Shown here piece by piece: positions 1 through 6,999 of a stretch of DNA of 64,000 bases. Both the position numbers and the translations under genes were made by a program. Positions within the stretch are counted from its first letter, which is position 1. Every line of letters begins with the position of its first letter. The stretch comes from a virus, in the IMG/VR virus record IMGVR_UViG_3300009181_000033, positions 62,001-126,000 of that record. One strand, given 5' to 3'. The notes under the pieces were generated by a model. It did no database searches. It was not told the DNA's origin and saw only the letters and a list, made by a program, of their open reading frames with translations.

Positions 1-66
1 GCAACCTGATTGTAGTTAATCCTACCTCCGGGCCTCCCCAATGTATCGAGGAAGGGATTGTAAAAA

Positions 67-237
67 TCACCCCATAAAACCCTCCACCTGATTATTGGAG
101 TTTTTTCTCACAATGGTTCCGGTGGAACTGGAGTAAAGGAAACGAACCATATCTCCAATTTTCCAATCAACCTCATCGAGTAGTTTTCCATCGAGGGTGA
201 GGAGGGAGGAGATGAATACCGTGTTTATTTCACTCAT
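67..237 (-). CDS. small PGD-like protein, 56 aa
   Basis: The protein carries WKIGDMVRF at about residues 21-29, a looser version of the PGD motif that opens most small proteins of this region, followed by a short GTIVRK strand. I chose the ATG at 237 because it overlaps the stop of the upstream gene as ATGA, the junction used throughout this run. A longer frame extends upstream but has no such support. Last gene of its run before the window edge; the first 66 bases hold nothing I can call. Function unknown; an SH3/KOW-like small barrel is a guess from the motif pattern. Confidence 0.7.
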   Translation of the reverse strand: MSEINTVFISSLLTLDGKLLDEVDWKIGDMVRFLYSSSTGTIVRKNSNNQVEGFMG

Positions 238-419
238 GATTCTTTCTCCAGTTCCCCTGGGGCGATGATTTGTTCCGGACGGAAATAAATCTGTTTCCCA
301 TCGGGTAGCAGGGTGAGGTAGGATTGAATCCCATAGGAATTCCACCTTATATCCAGGATTATCCCGGTTCTTGTTGGCTCACCAAAAAAGTTTGTAAAAC
401 ACAGATCACCAACATCCAT
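234..419 (-). CDS. PGD-family small protein, 61 aa
   Basis: It starts MDVGDLCF, then has a TRTGIILDIRW strand at about residues 16-26 and a LLPDGKQIYF segment, the three-block layout of the PGD family. It is the first gene after the promoter at 426-454, with its ATG 6 nt from the -10 box, so its mRNA is probably leaderless. It overlaps the next gene by 4 bp. Function unknown. Confidence 0.75.
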   Translation of the reverse strand: MDVGDLCFTNFFGEPTRTGIILDIRWNSYGIQSYLTLLPDGKQIYFRPEQIIAPGELEKES

Positions 420-425
420 AACCCT

Positions 426-454
426 ATCCTATCATGGTTCCTCAGGGTTTTGCA
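426..454 (-). promoter_or_regulatory. TGCAAA-class promoter
   Basis: -35 TGCAAA at 449-454, 17-bp spacer, -10 TAGGAT at 426-431. The ATG at 419 lies 6 nt downstream. The site lies inside the 3' end of the upstream gene. Confidence 0.75.
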
Positions 455-701
455 CCGTTCCTAGAACAATATAGGTTCCATCGGTTACGTAAGAATAGTT
501 CTCACACCTTCTCATGGGAACTTCGTGTTTAAAAACCGTTCCAGGCCGGGAAGAATGAATCAATAGGATCTTTGAAACACCATCACCAGGAATTCCAGGA
601 AGTTCACCAACGATTGTATAAATTGTGTTTCTGGATTGGGATAGGATAACATCACCAACCTGTAATTCACTCTCCAGGGCAACGGAACCGATCTCCCTCA
701 C
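432..701 (-). CDS. small protein with LQVGDVIL motif, 89 aa
   Basis: LQVGDVIL at about residues 14-21 corresponds to the PGD block, and IYTIVGELPGIPG follows where other members have GIVLE. A 13-residue N-terminal extension (MREIGSVALESEL) precedes the motif. Two bases separate it from the upstream gene, consistent with cotranslation. Its 3' end contains the promoter of the next gene. Function unknown. Confidence 0.7.
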   Translation of the reverse strand: MREIGSVALESELQVGDVILSQSRNTIYTIVGELPGIPGDGVSKILLIHSSRPGTVFKHEVPMRRCENYSYVTDGTYIVLGTVQNPEEP

Positions 702-703
702 CG

Positions 704-886
704 TTACCCCACAAGGTGTTTATCGTGGCGGAATTCTGTTAGGATCTCCCACAGGAGGGCCGGAAGTGAATCATGGATGTGAAGGTAACCTGGTATACCA
801 TCATACATGCAACACCAGGCCGGGCCAGGTGAAATAACTCCGGGCTTTTCTCTCCAAATCCTGAATGATTTCATTAGGTTAAACAT
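704..886 (-). CDS. hypothetical protein, 60 aa
   Basis: No PGD motif and no family I recognise. The sequence is rich in aromatic and Pro residues, with PGPAWCCMYDGIPGYLHI in the middle. It is supported mainly by position: its ATG begins on the base next to the stop of the upstream gene and its stop lies 2 bp before the next start, so it fills the run without a gap. The sequence itself gives little coding evidence. Confidence 0.5.
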   Translation of the reverse strand: MFNLMKSFRIWREKPGVISPGPAWCCMYDGIPGYLHIHDSLPALLWEILTEFRHDKHLVG

Positions 887-1099
887 TCAACTACGAATTT
901 CTAGTTCAGCTTCGAGTTCGGTGATTTGCCTTTTTAATTCAGCAATTTGTAATCTAATCTGAGCGGTGGAAAGATTACTAAAATCTTTTGGTTTAGGTAA
1001 ACCAATCATTCTACTTTTTTCTTTCTTATCTTCGGTTAGTTGGGCTCGCTTAATTTCTTCTGTAATAATCTGCTTAAGTTGTGCTGCGGTGATTTTCAT
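887..1099 (-). CDS. small protein with REEI-type N-terminal helix, 70 aa
   Basis: The protein opens MKITAAQLKQIITEEI, the N-terminal helix shared with the genes at 24,721, 25,075 and the ART-like gene ending at 18,320. The rest is charged and ends in a coiled-coil-like segment (QLRLQIAEL-type heptads, residues about 47-68). An AGGAG lies 13 nt before the ATG, with an ATATATTTATC box between. By analogy with the other tagged proteins it may be a virion-associated protein; that is inference. IS element 1 sits just upstream. Confidence 0.75.
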   Translation of the reverse strand: MKITAAQLKQIITEEIKRAQLTEDKKEKSRMIGLPKPKDFSNLSTAQIRLQIAELKRQITELEAELEIRS

Positions 1100-1215
1100 G
1101 GTGATAAATATATCTCCTAATTAAAAATGTCAGTGAAGTTGAAAATATCATATACTGATGATTAGCAACGCGAGGTGTATCATAGGGATATTTATTTATT
1201 GTGAGTTAGAGAAAA

Positions 1216-1236
1216 GATACGGCCTTGTGCCGTATC
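1216..1236. repeat. left-end subterminal hairpin of IS element 1
   Basis: Perfect 8-bp stem GATACGGC/GCCGTATC with loop CTTGT. The sequence CTTGTGCCGTATCATGAAT is also present at the left end of element 2, tying the two elements to one transposase specificity. Confidence 0.85.
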
Positions 1237-1244
1237 ATGAATCG

Positions 1245-1649
1245 TCATATTCTATCATGCTGAGTTTCAATGTATTTTTTCACACTTTCTTCGTTGGTTT
1301 CTCCAACAGATCCGTAGAAGGTTCCTCTACTCCACAAACCTGATCCCCAAAATTTTCTACCTTTTAGTTTTGGAAACTTAGTGAAGATATACACAGCTGA
1401 TATTGATTTCAACGTTTTTGCTATTTCTATCGGAGCTGTTTGATGATCCGCCTGAACAAAAATGTGAACATGATCTGGCATCACTTCAATGGTATGTAAT
1501 AGCCAACCATATTCTCCACAAGTTTCTGCAATGATATGTTTTGTCTCGACAGCAATATCATCTTTTAACACTGCATGTCGATATTTTGGGCACCAAACGA
1601 TGTGATAACCGAGTGAATGAACGCAATTATTTTCTGATATTTTTTGCAT
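1245..1649 (-). CDS. tnpA: TnpA, Y1 (HUH) transposase of IS200/IS605 type
   Basis: 134 residues, the usual size. It has the CVHSLGYHIVWCPKYRH opening typical of IS200 transposases, the HUH metal site as DHVHIFV, and the catalytic tyrosine region SVGETNEESVKKYIETQ near the C terminus. The start is placed at ATG 1649 (MQKISENN); a longer frame from 1685 runs into tnpB. The enzyme cuts and joins single-stranded DNA at hairpin ends. It should also be able to mobilise element 2, whose left end is nearly identical. Confidence 0.92.
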   Translation of the reverse strand: MQKISENNCVHSLGYHIVWCPKYRHAVLKDDIAVETKHIIAETCGEYGWLLHTIEVMPDHVHIFVQADHQTAPIEIAKTLKSISAVYIFTKFPKLKGRKFWGSGLWSRGTFYGSVGETNEESVKKYIETQHDRI

Positions 1650-1668
1650 ATTGGTTATACTTATAAAC

Positions 1669-2832
1669 GTGAACAGGACGATCAAGGTAAAATTACAACT
1701 TTCTGATGCAGATGTTCTCTCGCTTAGAGAAACTCAGAAGATTGTTTCGTCCTGCTTCAACGATCACGTAGCTTGGTCATTTAAGAAGAAGTCTTGGTCG
1801 AAGTTAACTGCCCATAAAGATCTCTATTTCTCACAGAGAGAAAAATTCCCTCAACTTCCGTCTGCAATGTTGCAATCCACAAGAGATACAGCTCTTGAAT
1901 CTGTAAAAGCGTTAAAATTCAAGTTTCAGCCTAAGAAATCTGAAAACAGCGGGATTAGGTACGATAAGAGATTGTTCTCACTAAGAGGAGAACAACTTAC
2001 TTTGAGCTCTATAAACGGTAGAATTAAGACAATAGTTCAATTCCCTGAATGGTGTAAGGAAGTTGTAAAAAAGGGAAAGGTTCAAGGAATTCAACTTTGC
2101 TGGGACAAGAAAAAGAAACAGTTTAATGCGAGTATAGTCTTTAGCTTGTTCGATATTAAGCCTAAATCAGACGGAACAGTCATAGGCTTAGATAGAGGTT
2201 TGATCAACTTAGTGACGAGTTCAGAAGGTGAAATTTTTGGTGGGAAATCAGTCAGAAAGAATCAGAGGAAGTTCCTCTACTTGAGGAAGAAGTTGTCGAC
2301 AAAAGGTACTCATTCCGCTAAAAGGCTTCTTAGGAAGATTAGTGGAAAAGAGCAGCGGTTCAGTCGAGAAATTAATCACATCATTGCGAAAGAATTGTCT
2401 GAAAGAAGTGAAGTCAAAACGTATGTCATAGAGGATTTAAGCGGAATTAGAAACAAATCAAGAGGAAGAAAGATGAACAAGATTCTCTCCTCTTGGGCTT
2501 TTAAACAGTTTGAATCTTTCTTGACTTATAAGTGCACAGCAAAAGGAATATCTGTCGAAAAAGTTGATGCAAGATATACGTCACAAAGATGTTCTTGTTG
2601 CGGAACAATTAGAAAAGAAAATCGTTTGAGAGGAAGATACTCCTGTAATCGATGTAGTTTCACAAAACACGCAGACATTAATGCAGCAATTAATATCAGA
2701 GATCGTTGGATCTCTAAATCATCTCGCAGCTTGAACTGTGAGCAGGATGCAGTCAATCATCCACACGGAAACAGTGTTGTTCTTGACGTTGGATCAAGCG
2801 CTGAGTTCCAAGGTCACGGCCTCGTGCCGTGA
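1669..2832 (+). CDS. tnpB: TnpB RNA-guided nuclease, 387 aa
   Basis: RuvC motifs are intact: VIGLDRGLINLV (first Asp), VIEDLSGIR (Glu) and HADINAAINI (last Asp). A four-Cys zinc finger (CSCCG ... CNRC) lies between the last two. I prefer GTG 1669 (MNRTIKVKLQLS) over TTG 1651 because the usual TnpB N-terminal fold begins there. The stop codon TGA 2830-2832 lies within the right-end hairpin, so the guide (omega) RNA is expected to overlap the 3' end of the gene and extend into the flank; no separate RNA can be delimited by eye. Confidence 0.92.
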   Translation: MNRTIKVKLQLSDADVLSLRETQKIVSSCFNDHVAWSFKKKSWSKLTAHKDLYFSQREKFPQLPSAMLQSTRDTALESVKALKFKFQPKKSENSGIRYDKRLFSLRGEQLTLSSINGRIKTIVQFPEWCKEVVKKGKVQGIQLCWDKKKKQFNASIVFSLFDIKPKSDGTVIGLDRGLINLVTSSEGEIFGGKSVRKNQRKFLYLRKKLSTKGTHSAKRLLRKISGKEQRFSREINHIIAKELSERSEVKTYVIEDLSGIRNKSRGRKMNKILSSWAFKQFESFLTYKCTAKGISVEKVDARYTSQRCSCCGTIRKENRLRGRYSCNRCSFTKHADINAAINIRDRWISKSSRSLNCEQDAVNHPHGNSVVLDVGSSAEFQGHGLVP

Positions 2833-3109
2833 CTATTTGACCCTCCGCATTACATTTCGGGAAACTCCGTTCATCCGTTAATCCCTCGTGTTGGAAGAAG
2901 ATCTCTTCCGATTCCTTGAATAAGGAACGTAGATCCTCGTAGCCCAGCTCAATGGAATTGGTTCCACTTCCCCAAGGATCGGTGATTCCAATACTAAACC
3001 TCTTGTAGGTTGGATTCCAATGAATGCTTAGATGATTTCCTTCCATATCATGAAAACCAGCCGAGGTGTTCTTCTTCTTTTTTGCCGTGGTGTTCAACCC
3101 CTTCTTCAT
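2753..3109 (-). CDS. hypothetical protein with IS-derived C-terminus, 118 aa
   Basis: The first about 91 residues (MKKGLNTTAKKKKNTSAGFH ...) are a basic-start small protein of unknown function with a GITDPWGSGTNSIELGYEDL core. The frame then runs into the right end of IS element 1, so the last residues (TARGRDLG ... ) are encoded by the transposon. If the IS is removed at its inferred ends, the protein would stop after ...NAEGQLH, about 20 residues shorter. ATG 3109 is set by the promoter at 3116-3144. Confidence 0.75.
   Translation of the reverse strand: MKKGLNTTAKKKKNTSAGFHDMEGNHLSIHWNPTYKRFSIGITDPWGSGTNSIELGYEDLRSLFKESEEIFFQHEGLTDERSFPKCNAEGQIVTARGRDLGTQRLIQRQEQHCFRVDD
2813..2833. repeat. 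right-end hairpin of IS element 1
   Basis: Perfect 8-bp stem GTCACGGC/GCCGTGAC with loop CTCGT, containing the tnpB stop codon. It encodes the shared C-terminal GLVP seen also in the second TnpB. Confidence 0.85.
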
Positions 3110-3115
3110 GATTCT

Positions 3116-3144
3116 ATTCTATCATCCTCCTGCGAAACTTTGCA
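3116..3144 (-). promoter_or_regulatory. TGCAAA-class promoter
   Basis: -35 TGCAAA at 3139-3144, 17-bp spacer, -10 TAGAAT at 3116-3121; ATG 6 nt downstream. Confidence 0.8.
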
Positions 3145-3412
3145 CCGGATCAACATCACTCATGAAAAGGTAGAATTCCTTAACACCTTCGTAATCCCAC
3201 ACACCAACTCGAATTCCAAACTGTTGAACCGCACTGATCCAGGAACCGTGAGGAGATCTTGAGTTCTGTGGGGAATCATAGGTAAATCCCCCGGCCGAGA
3301 TCCATTTTCCACCCTTTTCCACCCCACGAAATCCTCGGTTCTTACCGGATTTTATTGGTGGTTGAGATGAAATATTTCCGTGTGGATCACAGCCAAGTTC
3401 CTCAAGGTTCAT
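3122..3412 (-). CDS. hypothetical protein, 96 aa
   Basis: Starts MNLEELGCDPHG at 3412, one base after the stop of the upstream gene; a longer frame to 3508 would overlap that gene by 95 bp and is rejected. The middle is Gly, Lys and Ser rich (SGKNRGFRGVEKGGKW) and the C-terminus has GIRVGVWDYEGVKEFYLFM, which looks like a small beta domain. No family recognised. Its 3' end carries the promoter of the next gene. Confidence 0.7.
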   Translation of the reverse strand: MNLEELGCDPHGNISSQPPIKSGKNRGFRGVEKGGKWISAGGFTYDSPQNSRSPHGSWISAVQQFGIRVGVWDYEGVKEFYLFMSDVDPVQSFAGG

Positions 3413-3413
3413 G

Positions 3414-3815
3414 TTACGCGTTTTCCCATCCTCCAACCGGCCGATATCCGGAAGGATACTGGCAAACATAACCACGCCAACCATCGGCCTCGCATCCTTC
3501 CAAGGCATCCGAAAGATTGTTCCAGGTGGTTGGATTCCACGAGGCTATTTTTCCTGTTGGAGAACCATCAACAGTGTAGGCAATTCCGTACAACATTCGC
3601 CCATCCAATTCCTTGGTGTGCCTAACCCATTCCTGAAGTGCCCCAATTAGATTTTCTGCCTCCTTCCAACCTTCGGAGGAGGGAGGAAGAGAAAAAGAAG
3701 TACTTTCGTGATAATCAACAGTAACAATTCTCAGTGTTCCATCTACAATCATCTCCAGGAACAAATCACCGTGTTTTTCGGAATCAATTTCGCTTGTGTA
3801 TAGATCTGCACTCAT
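3414..3815 (-). CDS. hypothetical protein, 133 aa
   Basis: Starts MSADLYTSEIDSEKHGDLFL, 6 nt after a -10 box. A predicted beta-strand region (LFLEMIVDGTLRIVTVDYHE) is followed by an Glu/Trp-rich helix (EGWKEAENLIGALQEWVRH) and a C-terminal segment with paired Cys. Not in the PGD family and not recognised. It leads a two-gene unit with the 96-residue gene downstream. Confidence 0.75.
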   Translation of the reverse strand: MSADLYTSEIDSEKHGDLFLEMIVDGTLRIVTVDYHESTSFSLPPSSEGWKEAENLIGALQEWVRHTKELDGRMLYGIAYTVDGSPTGKIASWNPTTWNNLSDALEGCEADGWRGYVCQYPSGYRPVGGWENA

Positions 3816-3821
3816 GTTTCT

Positions 3822-3850
3822 ATTCTACCTCACTCAGGTATGGGTTTGCA
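3822..3850 (-). promoter_or_regulatory. TGCAAA-class promoter
   Basis: -35 TGCAAA at 3845-3850, 17-bp spacer, -10 TAGAAT at 3822-3827; ATG 3815 lies 6 nt away. Confidence 0.8.
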
Positions 3851-3851
3851 C

Positions 3852-4031
3852 TCACCTGATCACCTCGTAACAACTTCGAAACCCATTGAATTCCCAACGA
3901 ACAATCTCTCCGTTTCCCAAAAGAACCTCAACATTTCTCCAGGATACCTTGAGAATCAATCCAATCTCAGGTGTGTAACGGTGAACCACCAATTTTCCAG
4001 GTTGAATATCGTTAACACTTGAAGGAATCAC
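3852..4031 (-). CDS. PGD-family protein, GTG start, 59 aa
   Basis: The motif appears as IQPGKLVVHR with Lys for Asp, followed by EIGLILKVSWRNVEVLLGNG and a WEFNGF block. It starts with GTG at 4031 in a GTGA overlap with the upstream stop, and it stops just before the -35 of the next promoter. It is easy to miss because of its length and start codon. Function unknown. Confidence 0.75.
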   Translation of the reverse strand: MIPSSVNDIQPGKLVVHRYTPEIGLILKVSWRNVEVLLGNGEIVRWEFNGFRSCYEVIR

Positions 4032-4345
4032 GGATCATCCTTTTCATCCTTACACATGTGATCCAAATAGAATGGAAGGGCACCTGGTGGCATGGGTTGA
4101 ACCTGAAACATTTGTTGGGAAATTTGAGTATAATTCCGTGTGATGGGCCTCACGATATTATCAAAGGGATTCTTAAAATTGCTCCATAACACCTTGGCAT
4201 TGTTTTCATCGATTTTTTCCACCACCGTTCCAAGTGAATGTGGGGCCAAATAAAACCGTACCATATCACCTGGTTTTGGTTCATTACAAAACTTGCCTTC
4301 GATGGTTACCAGGGTTCTAATATCCATGATTCTAATATCACTCAT
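4028..4345 (-). CDS. PGD-family protein with extensions, 105 aa
   Basis: A 22-residue leader precedes PKPGDMVRF, then LGTVVEKIDENNAKVLWSNF forms the second block. The C-terminal third (QPMPPGALPFYL ... ) is unlike other members. It overlaps the upstream gene by ATGA and the downstream one by GTGA. The leader resembles residues 1-20 of the gene at 67-237 (both have T-L-x-T/D-G-K before the motif), suggesting these two are close paralogues. Confidence 0.75.
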   Translation of the reverse strand: MSDIRIMDIRTLVTIEGKFCNEPKPGDMVRFYLAPHSLGTVVEKIDENNAKVLWSNFKNPFDNIVRPITRNYTQISQQMFQVQPMPPGALPFYLDHMCKDEKDDP

Positions 4346-4599
4346 GATTCACCTTCCACCTGTTGAGGAATTGCCCGATTTAACCAACCAATAATACCCC
4401 TTGAGGTGATAACCCGGCAACCATTTCCACCTCGTTCAAAGGAATCCTCCAATACCATTGCGAGTTCTCCTGTTTCAAAGAATCCACTAAAACCATTGGG
4501 ATTTTCTTCGATCTTTCCCCACCTGGCACGGAGAACATTACCGAACATCTTATCAATCTCAGGAATTCCTCCTAAACGAACGAGTTCACCAGGTTTCAC
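4342..4599 (-). CDS. PGD-family protein, GTG start, 85 aa
   Basis: MKPGELVRLGGIPEIDKM with Glu in place of Asp; a TGELAMVLEDSF block and a VITSRGIIGWLNRAI block follow. The GTG at 4599 has GAGG 7 nt upstream, so unlike most promoter-proximal genes here this one has a normal leader of about 11 nt with a ribosome site. Confidence 0.75.
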   Translation of the reverse strand: MKPGELVRLGGIPEIDKMFGNVLRARWGKIEENPNGFSGFFETGELAMVLEDSFERGGNGCRVITSRGIIGWLNRAIPQQVEGES

Positions 4600-4616
4600 T
4601 TGAGCACCTCTATGCT

Positions 4617-4645
4617 AGAGTACCACACTGATCGGGTGTTTTACA
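4617..4645 (-). promoter_or_regulatory. TGCAAA-class promoter, variant
   Basis: -35 TGTAAA at 4640-4645, 17-bp spacer, -10 TACTCT at 4617-4622. The start GTG 4599 is 17 nt downstream and has its own GAGG. Confidence 0.6.
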
Positions 4646-4835
4646 CGCACGAGATCATCTCAAGACTGACCGGTTGGAGGCTCAAGGTTCTCCCGTCTTG
4701 AAGCACGATCTTCCAAACATCCAGTGTTCCACGTTTCCCAGGGCTCAACACGATACCCAACATCCCGTTGTACTCTTTGGTCCAGGACTTGTCACCCGCC
4801 CTCACTTTCACTCGAACCAGATCACCAGGTTTCAT
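4641..4835 (-). CDS. PGD-family protein, 64 aa
   Basis: MKPGDLVRVKVRAGDKSW, then MLGIVLSPGKRGTLDVWKIV and a LQDGRTLSLQPVSLEMI tail: the full family layout in minimal form. ATGA overlap with the gene upstream. Its stop touches the -35 of the promoter at 4617-4645. Confidence 0.8.
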   Translation of the reverse strand: MKPGDLVRVKVRAGDKSWTKEYNGMLGIVLSPGKRGTLDVWKIVLQDGRTLSLQPVSLEMISCV

Positions 4836-5047
4836 ACGATCACCTCAGTTTTAAGGTGTGTTACCTGAGATGATTCGGATAAATCCGGCCATAAAATACG
4901 TACCCTATTTTTATCAAATATTTCTAGTACAATTCCAAGCCTCATGTGGCCATTGTAGAAGTTACCTACCATATCACCTGGTTGTGGATTGTGTACCGGG
5001 CCACCGGTGGGGGCAGAAAGTGAAAGTGTGTAGTGATTAGAGATCAC
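4832..5047 (-). CDS. PGD-family protein with 21-residue leader, 71 aa
   Basis: The leader MISNHYTLSLSAPTGGPVHN precedes QPGDMVGNFYNGHMRLGIVLE. The second block is followed by a WPDLSESSQV segment. Three bases separate it from the gene upstream. Same leader-plus-motif arrangement as the 105-residue gene at 4028. Confidence 0.75.
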   Translation of the reverse strand: MISNHYTLSLSAPTGGPVHNPQPGDMVGNFYNGHMRLGIVLEIFDKNRVRILWPDLSESSQVTHLKTEVIV

Positions 5048-5050
5048 AAT

Positions 5051-5269
5051 TCACTTTACCTCATCTGTGTAACCTGAGAAAATATTGATTACTCCACGAT
5101 CGGTAATCACATGGTAAAATACCCGAGGATTATCACCGCTTTCCACAGATTCCTCCAGAAAAATTCCGATGGTATCCGAAGAAAATCGAATCACAGGTTC
5201 CCCTGGTTTATAATCAAGAGGATATCCATGGGAATGTGCATAGATTCGAATCAAATCACCCGGTTTCAT
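5051..5269 (-). CDS. PGD-family protein, 72 aa
   Basis: MKPGDLIRIYAHSHGYPLDY, then TIGIFLEESVESGDNPRVFY and VITDRGVINIFSGY. The last block matches the VITSRGIIGW segment of the gene at 4342. Overlaps the upstream gene by ATGA. Confidence 0.8.
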   Translation of the reverse strand: MKPGDLIRIYAHSHGYPLDYKPGEPVIRFSSDTIGIFLEESVESGDNPRVFYHVITDRGVINIFSGYTDEVK

Positions 5270-5433
5270 GTGGGAAACTCCGTTAGGTTGTGTTCCTGAT
5301 ATGCCAACTTCTGACCCGTGGATGGGTCAAGAACAACACAATAATCCTTTCCAAAAGTTTCAATGATAATCAATGGGGTTCGAGAATCAATGAGTCTGGA
5401 TCCCTTAAGAAAAACCATATCACCTGGTTTCAC
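5266..5433 (-). CDS. PGD-family protein, GTG start, 55 aa
   Basis: Begins VKPGDMVFLKGSRLID with a GTG in a GTGA overlap, then PLIIIETFGKDYCVVLDPSTG and ends AYQEHNLTEFPT. Stop overlaps the next start. One of the shortest members; it keeps all three blocks. Confidence 0.75.
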   Translation of the reverse strand: MKPGDMVFLKGSRLIDSRTPLIIIETFGKDYCVVLDPSTGQKLAYQEHNLTEFPT

Positions 5434-5606
5434 GAGATCACCTGGTAATAGTTAAGGAAGTATGCTTGTGCACCATGATTCACCTTGCCATTTGTGAATA
5501 AAACAACAAACCCGTATTCAGTTTCCTCAAGAATCACACCCATCTCCTCATCATGAAAAACCGAGGCATTTGTATAGATGGTATGAATCATATCACCGGT
5601 TTTCAT
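5430..5606 (-). CDS. PGD-family protein, 58 aa
   Basis: MKTGDMIHTIYTNASVFHDE, a MGVILEETEYGFVVLFTNGK block, and an AYFLNYYQVIS end. First gene of a run whose promoter has an unusual 5-nt gap between -10 and ATG. Leaderless translation likely. Confidence 0.75.
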   Translation of the reverse strand: MKTGDMIHTIYTNASVFHDEEMGVILEETEYGFVVLFTNGKVNHGAQAYFLNYYQVIS

Positions 5607-5611
5607 GATTC

Positions 5612-5640
5612 ACTCTACCATCCCTTTACGGAACTTTGCA
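5612..5640 (-). promoter_or_regulatory. TGCAAA-class promoter
   Basis: -35 TGCAAA at 5635-5640, 17-bp spacer, -10 TAGAGT at 5612-5617; ATG 5 nt downstream, one less than usual. Confidence 0.75.
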
Positions 5641-5642
5641 CC

Positions 5643-5837
5643 TCAAAGTGATTCTATTTCATCATAGAAAACTGGGAATATCTTTGCAGTTGCTGGATGA
5701 AGAACCTGAGATGGTTCGGATTGATCCACACCCATATCCTCCAGGAGTATGAAAAAATCATCTCGAATTTCACGAATCACCAAGGAACCATAGATATCGG
5801 AATCCACAGTCAATCGTACGAGATCACCACGAATCAT
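5643..5837 (-). CDS. PGD-family variant (MIRGDLVRL), 64 aa
   Basis: The motif is RGD rather than PGD. Downstream are DDFFILLEDMGVDQSEPSQV and an acidic end. Overlaps the upstream gene by ATGA; last gene before the promoter of the next run. Confidence 0.75.
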   Translation of the reverse strand: MIRGDLVRLTVDSDIYGSLVIREIRDDFFILLEDMGVDQSEPSQVLHPATAKIFPVFYDEIESL

Positions 5838-6028
5838 ACAGGTTTAATCCTTTCCAGGCCAATTCTTTTCACACCGGTGCTGGTGATGATTTCACAGGTT
5901 GGAAATGATGGTGAATAATCTGGATGATTCCACAGAATTTGCTGAACATAAATTCCAAGATAAGGAATGGCATAAGTGTAGGAGTTAACCATCATTCCTT
6001 CAACTTTTACGAGATCACCGGGTTTCAT
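5834..6028 (-). CDS. PGD-family protein, 64 aa
   Basis: MKPGDLVKVEGMMVNSYTYA, a YLGIYVQQILWNHPDYSPSF block and CEIITSTGVKRIGLERIKPV at the end. The N-terminal 14 nt overlap the upstream gene in a different frame, longer than the usual 4-bp overlap but repeated exactly at 17,141-17,154. Confidence 0.78.
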   Translation of the reverse strand: MKPGDLVKVEGMMVNSYTYAIPYLGIYVQQILWNHPDYSPSFPTCEIITSTGVKRIGLERIKPV

Positions 6029-6248
6029 TGAGAATCTCCATATCCATTCTATAAACCCAACGTACTCCTCGAGGAAATAAAACCTTCAAAACATCCTGAC
6101 CCCATTGATTCTGATGTTCTTCAAGAAGGCAAACAATCTCATTTTTTTCCATGTGAATTTCCCAGGAATCACACTGATCATCAGTGTATACACGTACCAC
6201 ACCAACCTGAATTTTATTGCTGACACGAAGAAGATCACCAGGTTTCAT
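6015..6248 (-). CDS. PGD-family protein, 77 aa
   Basis: MKPGDLLRVSNKIQVGVVRV, then EIVCLLEEHQNQWGQDVLKV and a LFPRGVRWVYRMDMEIL block. The third block (hydrophobic, Gly-hydrophobic-x-W, acidic-hydrophobic) is the commonest C-terminus in the family. ATGA overlap upstream. Confidence 0.8.
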   Translation of the reverse strand: MKPGDLLRVSNKIQVGVVRVYTDDQCDSWEIHMEKNEIVCLLEEHQNQWGQDVLKVLFPRGVRWVYRMDMEILNETR

Positions 6249-6508
6249 ACCAATTCCAGATCACATCTTTTTATCCAACCACAACCACCTAATGTAGGTA
6301 AAACCTTTACCCAAAATGTTTGGATGTGTTTTCCATCACCAGGAATTTCCTTTTGTTCCAATACAATTCCAACATCAATGTAACTGAATTTTCCTACGTG
6401 GCACTTCCTATAGATCGATTCAAAACTCGGCGGATCATCCCACAGCACCTTAAATGGTTCCTCACCCTCCAATTCAGGAATGATTCGTACCATATCACCG
6501 GGTTTCAT
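6245..6508 (-). CDS. PGD-family protein, 87 aa
   Basis: MKPGDMVRIIPELEGEEPFK with an inserted loop before IDVGIVLEQKEIPGDGKHIQ, then WVKVLPTLGGCGWIKRCDLE. It belongs to the long-loop subgroup with the genes at 6,518, 8,294 and 7,991. Nine bases separate it from the gene upstream. Confidence 0.8.
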   Translation of the reverse strand: MKPGDMVRIIPELEGEEPFKVLWDDPPSFESIYRKCHVGKFSYIDVGIVLEQKEIPGDGKHIQTFWVKVLPTLGGCGWIKRCDLELV

Positions 6509-6517
6509 GATTCCAAT

Positions 6518-6787
6518 CTACCACATCCATTCCACGGTTTGCACATCTTCTTCTCGAATCCAACCAATTCCGGTGGGACAAGAAATCTTCAACCACCTCT
6601 CGTAGATCTCATCATCTTCATCCACGTAAACATCACATTCCAATACCAATCCAACATCCAAGTAGTGAAAATGGGTTGCAGGTGGAATAAGAATTCCAGC
6701 CTTTGTGTACAACACCAAGGTGGCAACATCAGGAAAGTTTGGATCCAAACTTTCCGCACGAATTCGTACGAGATATCCAGGGATCAC
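6518..6787 (-). CDS. PGD-family variant (MIPGYLVRI), 89 aa
   Basis: Asp of the motif is replaced by Tyr. LDVGLVLECDVYVDEDDEIY is an acidic loop variant of block two, and KISCPTGIGWIREEDVQTV closes the protein. The closing block is nearly the same as in the gene at 8,294 (RIVCPTGIGW), so the two are close paralogues. ATGA overlap upstream. Confidence 0.8.
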   Translation of the reverse strand: MIPGYLVRIRAESLDPNFPDVATLVLYTKAGILIPPATHFHYLDVGLVLECDVYVDEDDEIYERWLKISCPTGIGWIREEDVQTVEWMW

Positions 6788-6999
6788 GAGATAACCTCGA
6801 GGATGGAATCTGTGAGTTCCGCAATTCTTCCTTTACCCATCCAATTAGGGAGAGTTTCGTTCATGAGAATCGTACACAGGTGAACCTGATCATATCCACC
6901 CGAATCACGGAAACAACCTTCCATCGGGCGAATGTGTAGGATGATTCCAATCATTTCCCTTCCTTGATCATGGGTTCGTACCAGATCACCAGGTTTCAC
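6784..6999 (-). CDS. PGD-family protein, GTG start, 71 aa
   Basis: MKPGDLVRTHDQGREMIGII, then an aromatic-poor middle (GCFRDSGGYDQVHLCTILMN) and GRIAELTDSILEVIS. GTG at 6999 overlaps the upstream stop; a GAGG lies a few bases before it on the sense strand. Confidence 0.78.
   Translation of the reverse strand: MKPGDLVRTHDQGREMIGIILHIRPMEGCFRDSGGYDQVHLCTILMNETLPNWMGKGRIAELTDSILEVIS

Larger units (their letters stand above)
1143..2840. mobile_element. IS200/IS605-type element 1 (tnpA + tnpB)
   Basis: Divergent tnpA (minus) and tnpB (plus) are enclosed by 8-bp-stem hairpins at 1216-1236 and 2813-2833, the architecture of IS605. There are no terminal inverted repeats or target duplication, as expected. 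The end points are tentative: TTGA occurs at 1139-1142 and at 2837-2840, and joining the flanks there lets the interrupted minus-strand gene end ...NAEGQLH with a TGA stop. The hairpins and genes are certain; the exact left end is not. Confidence 0.75.
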
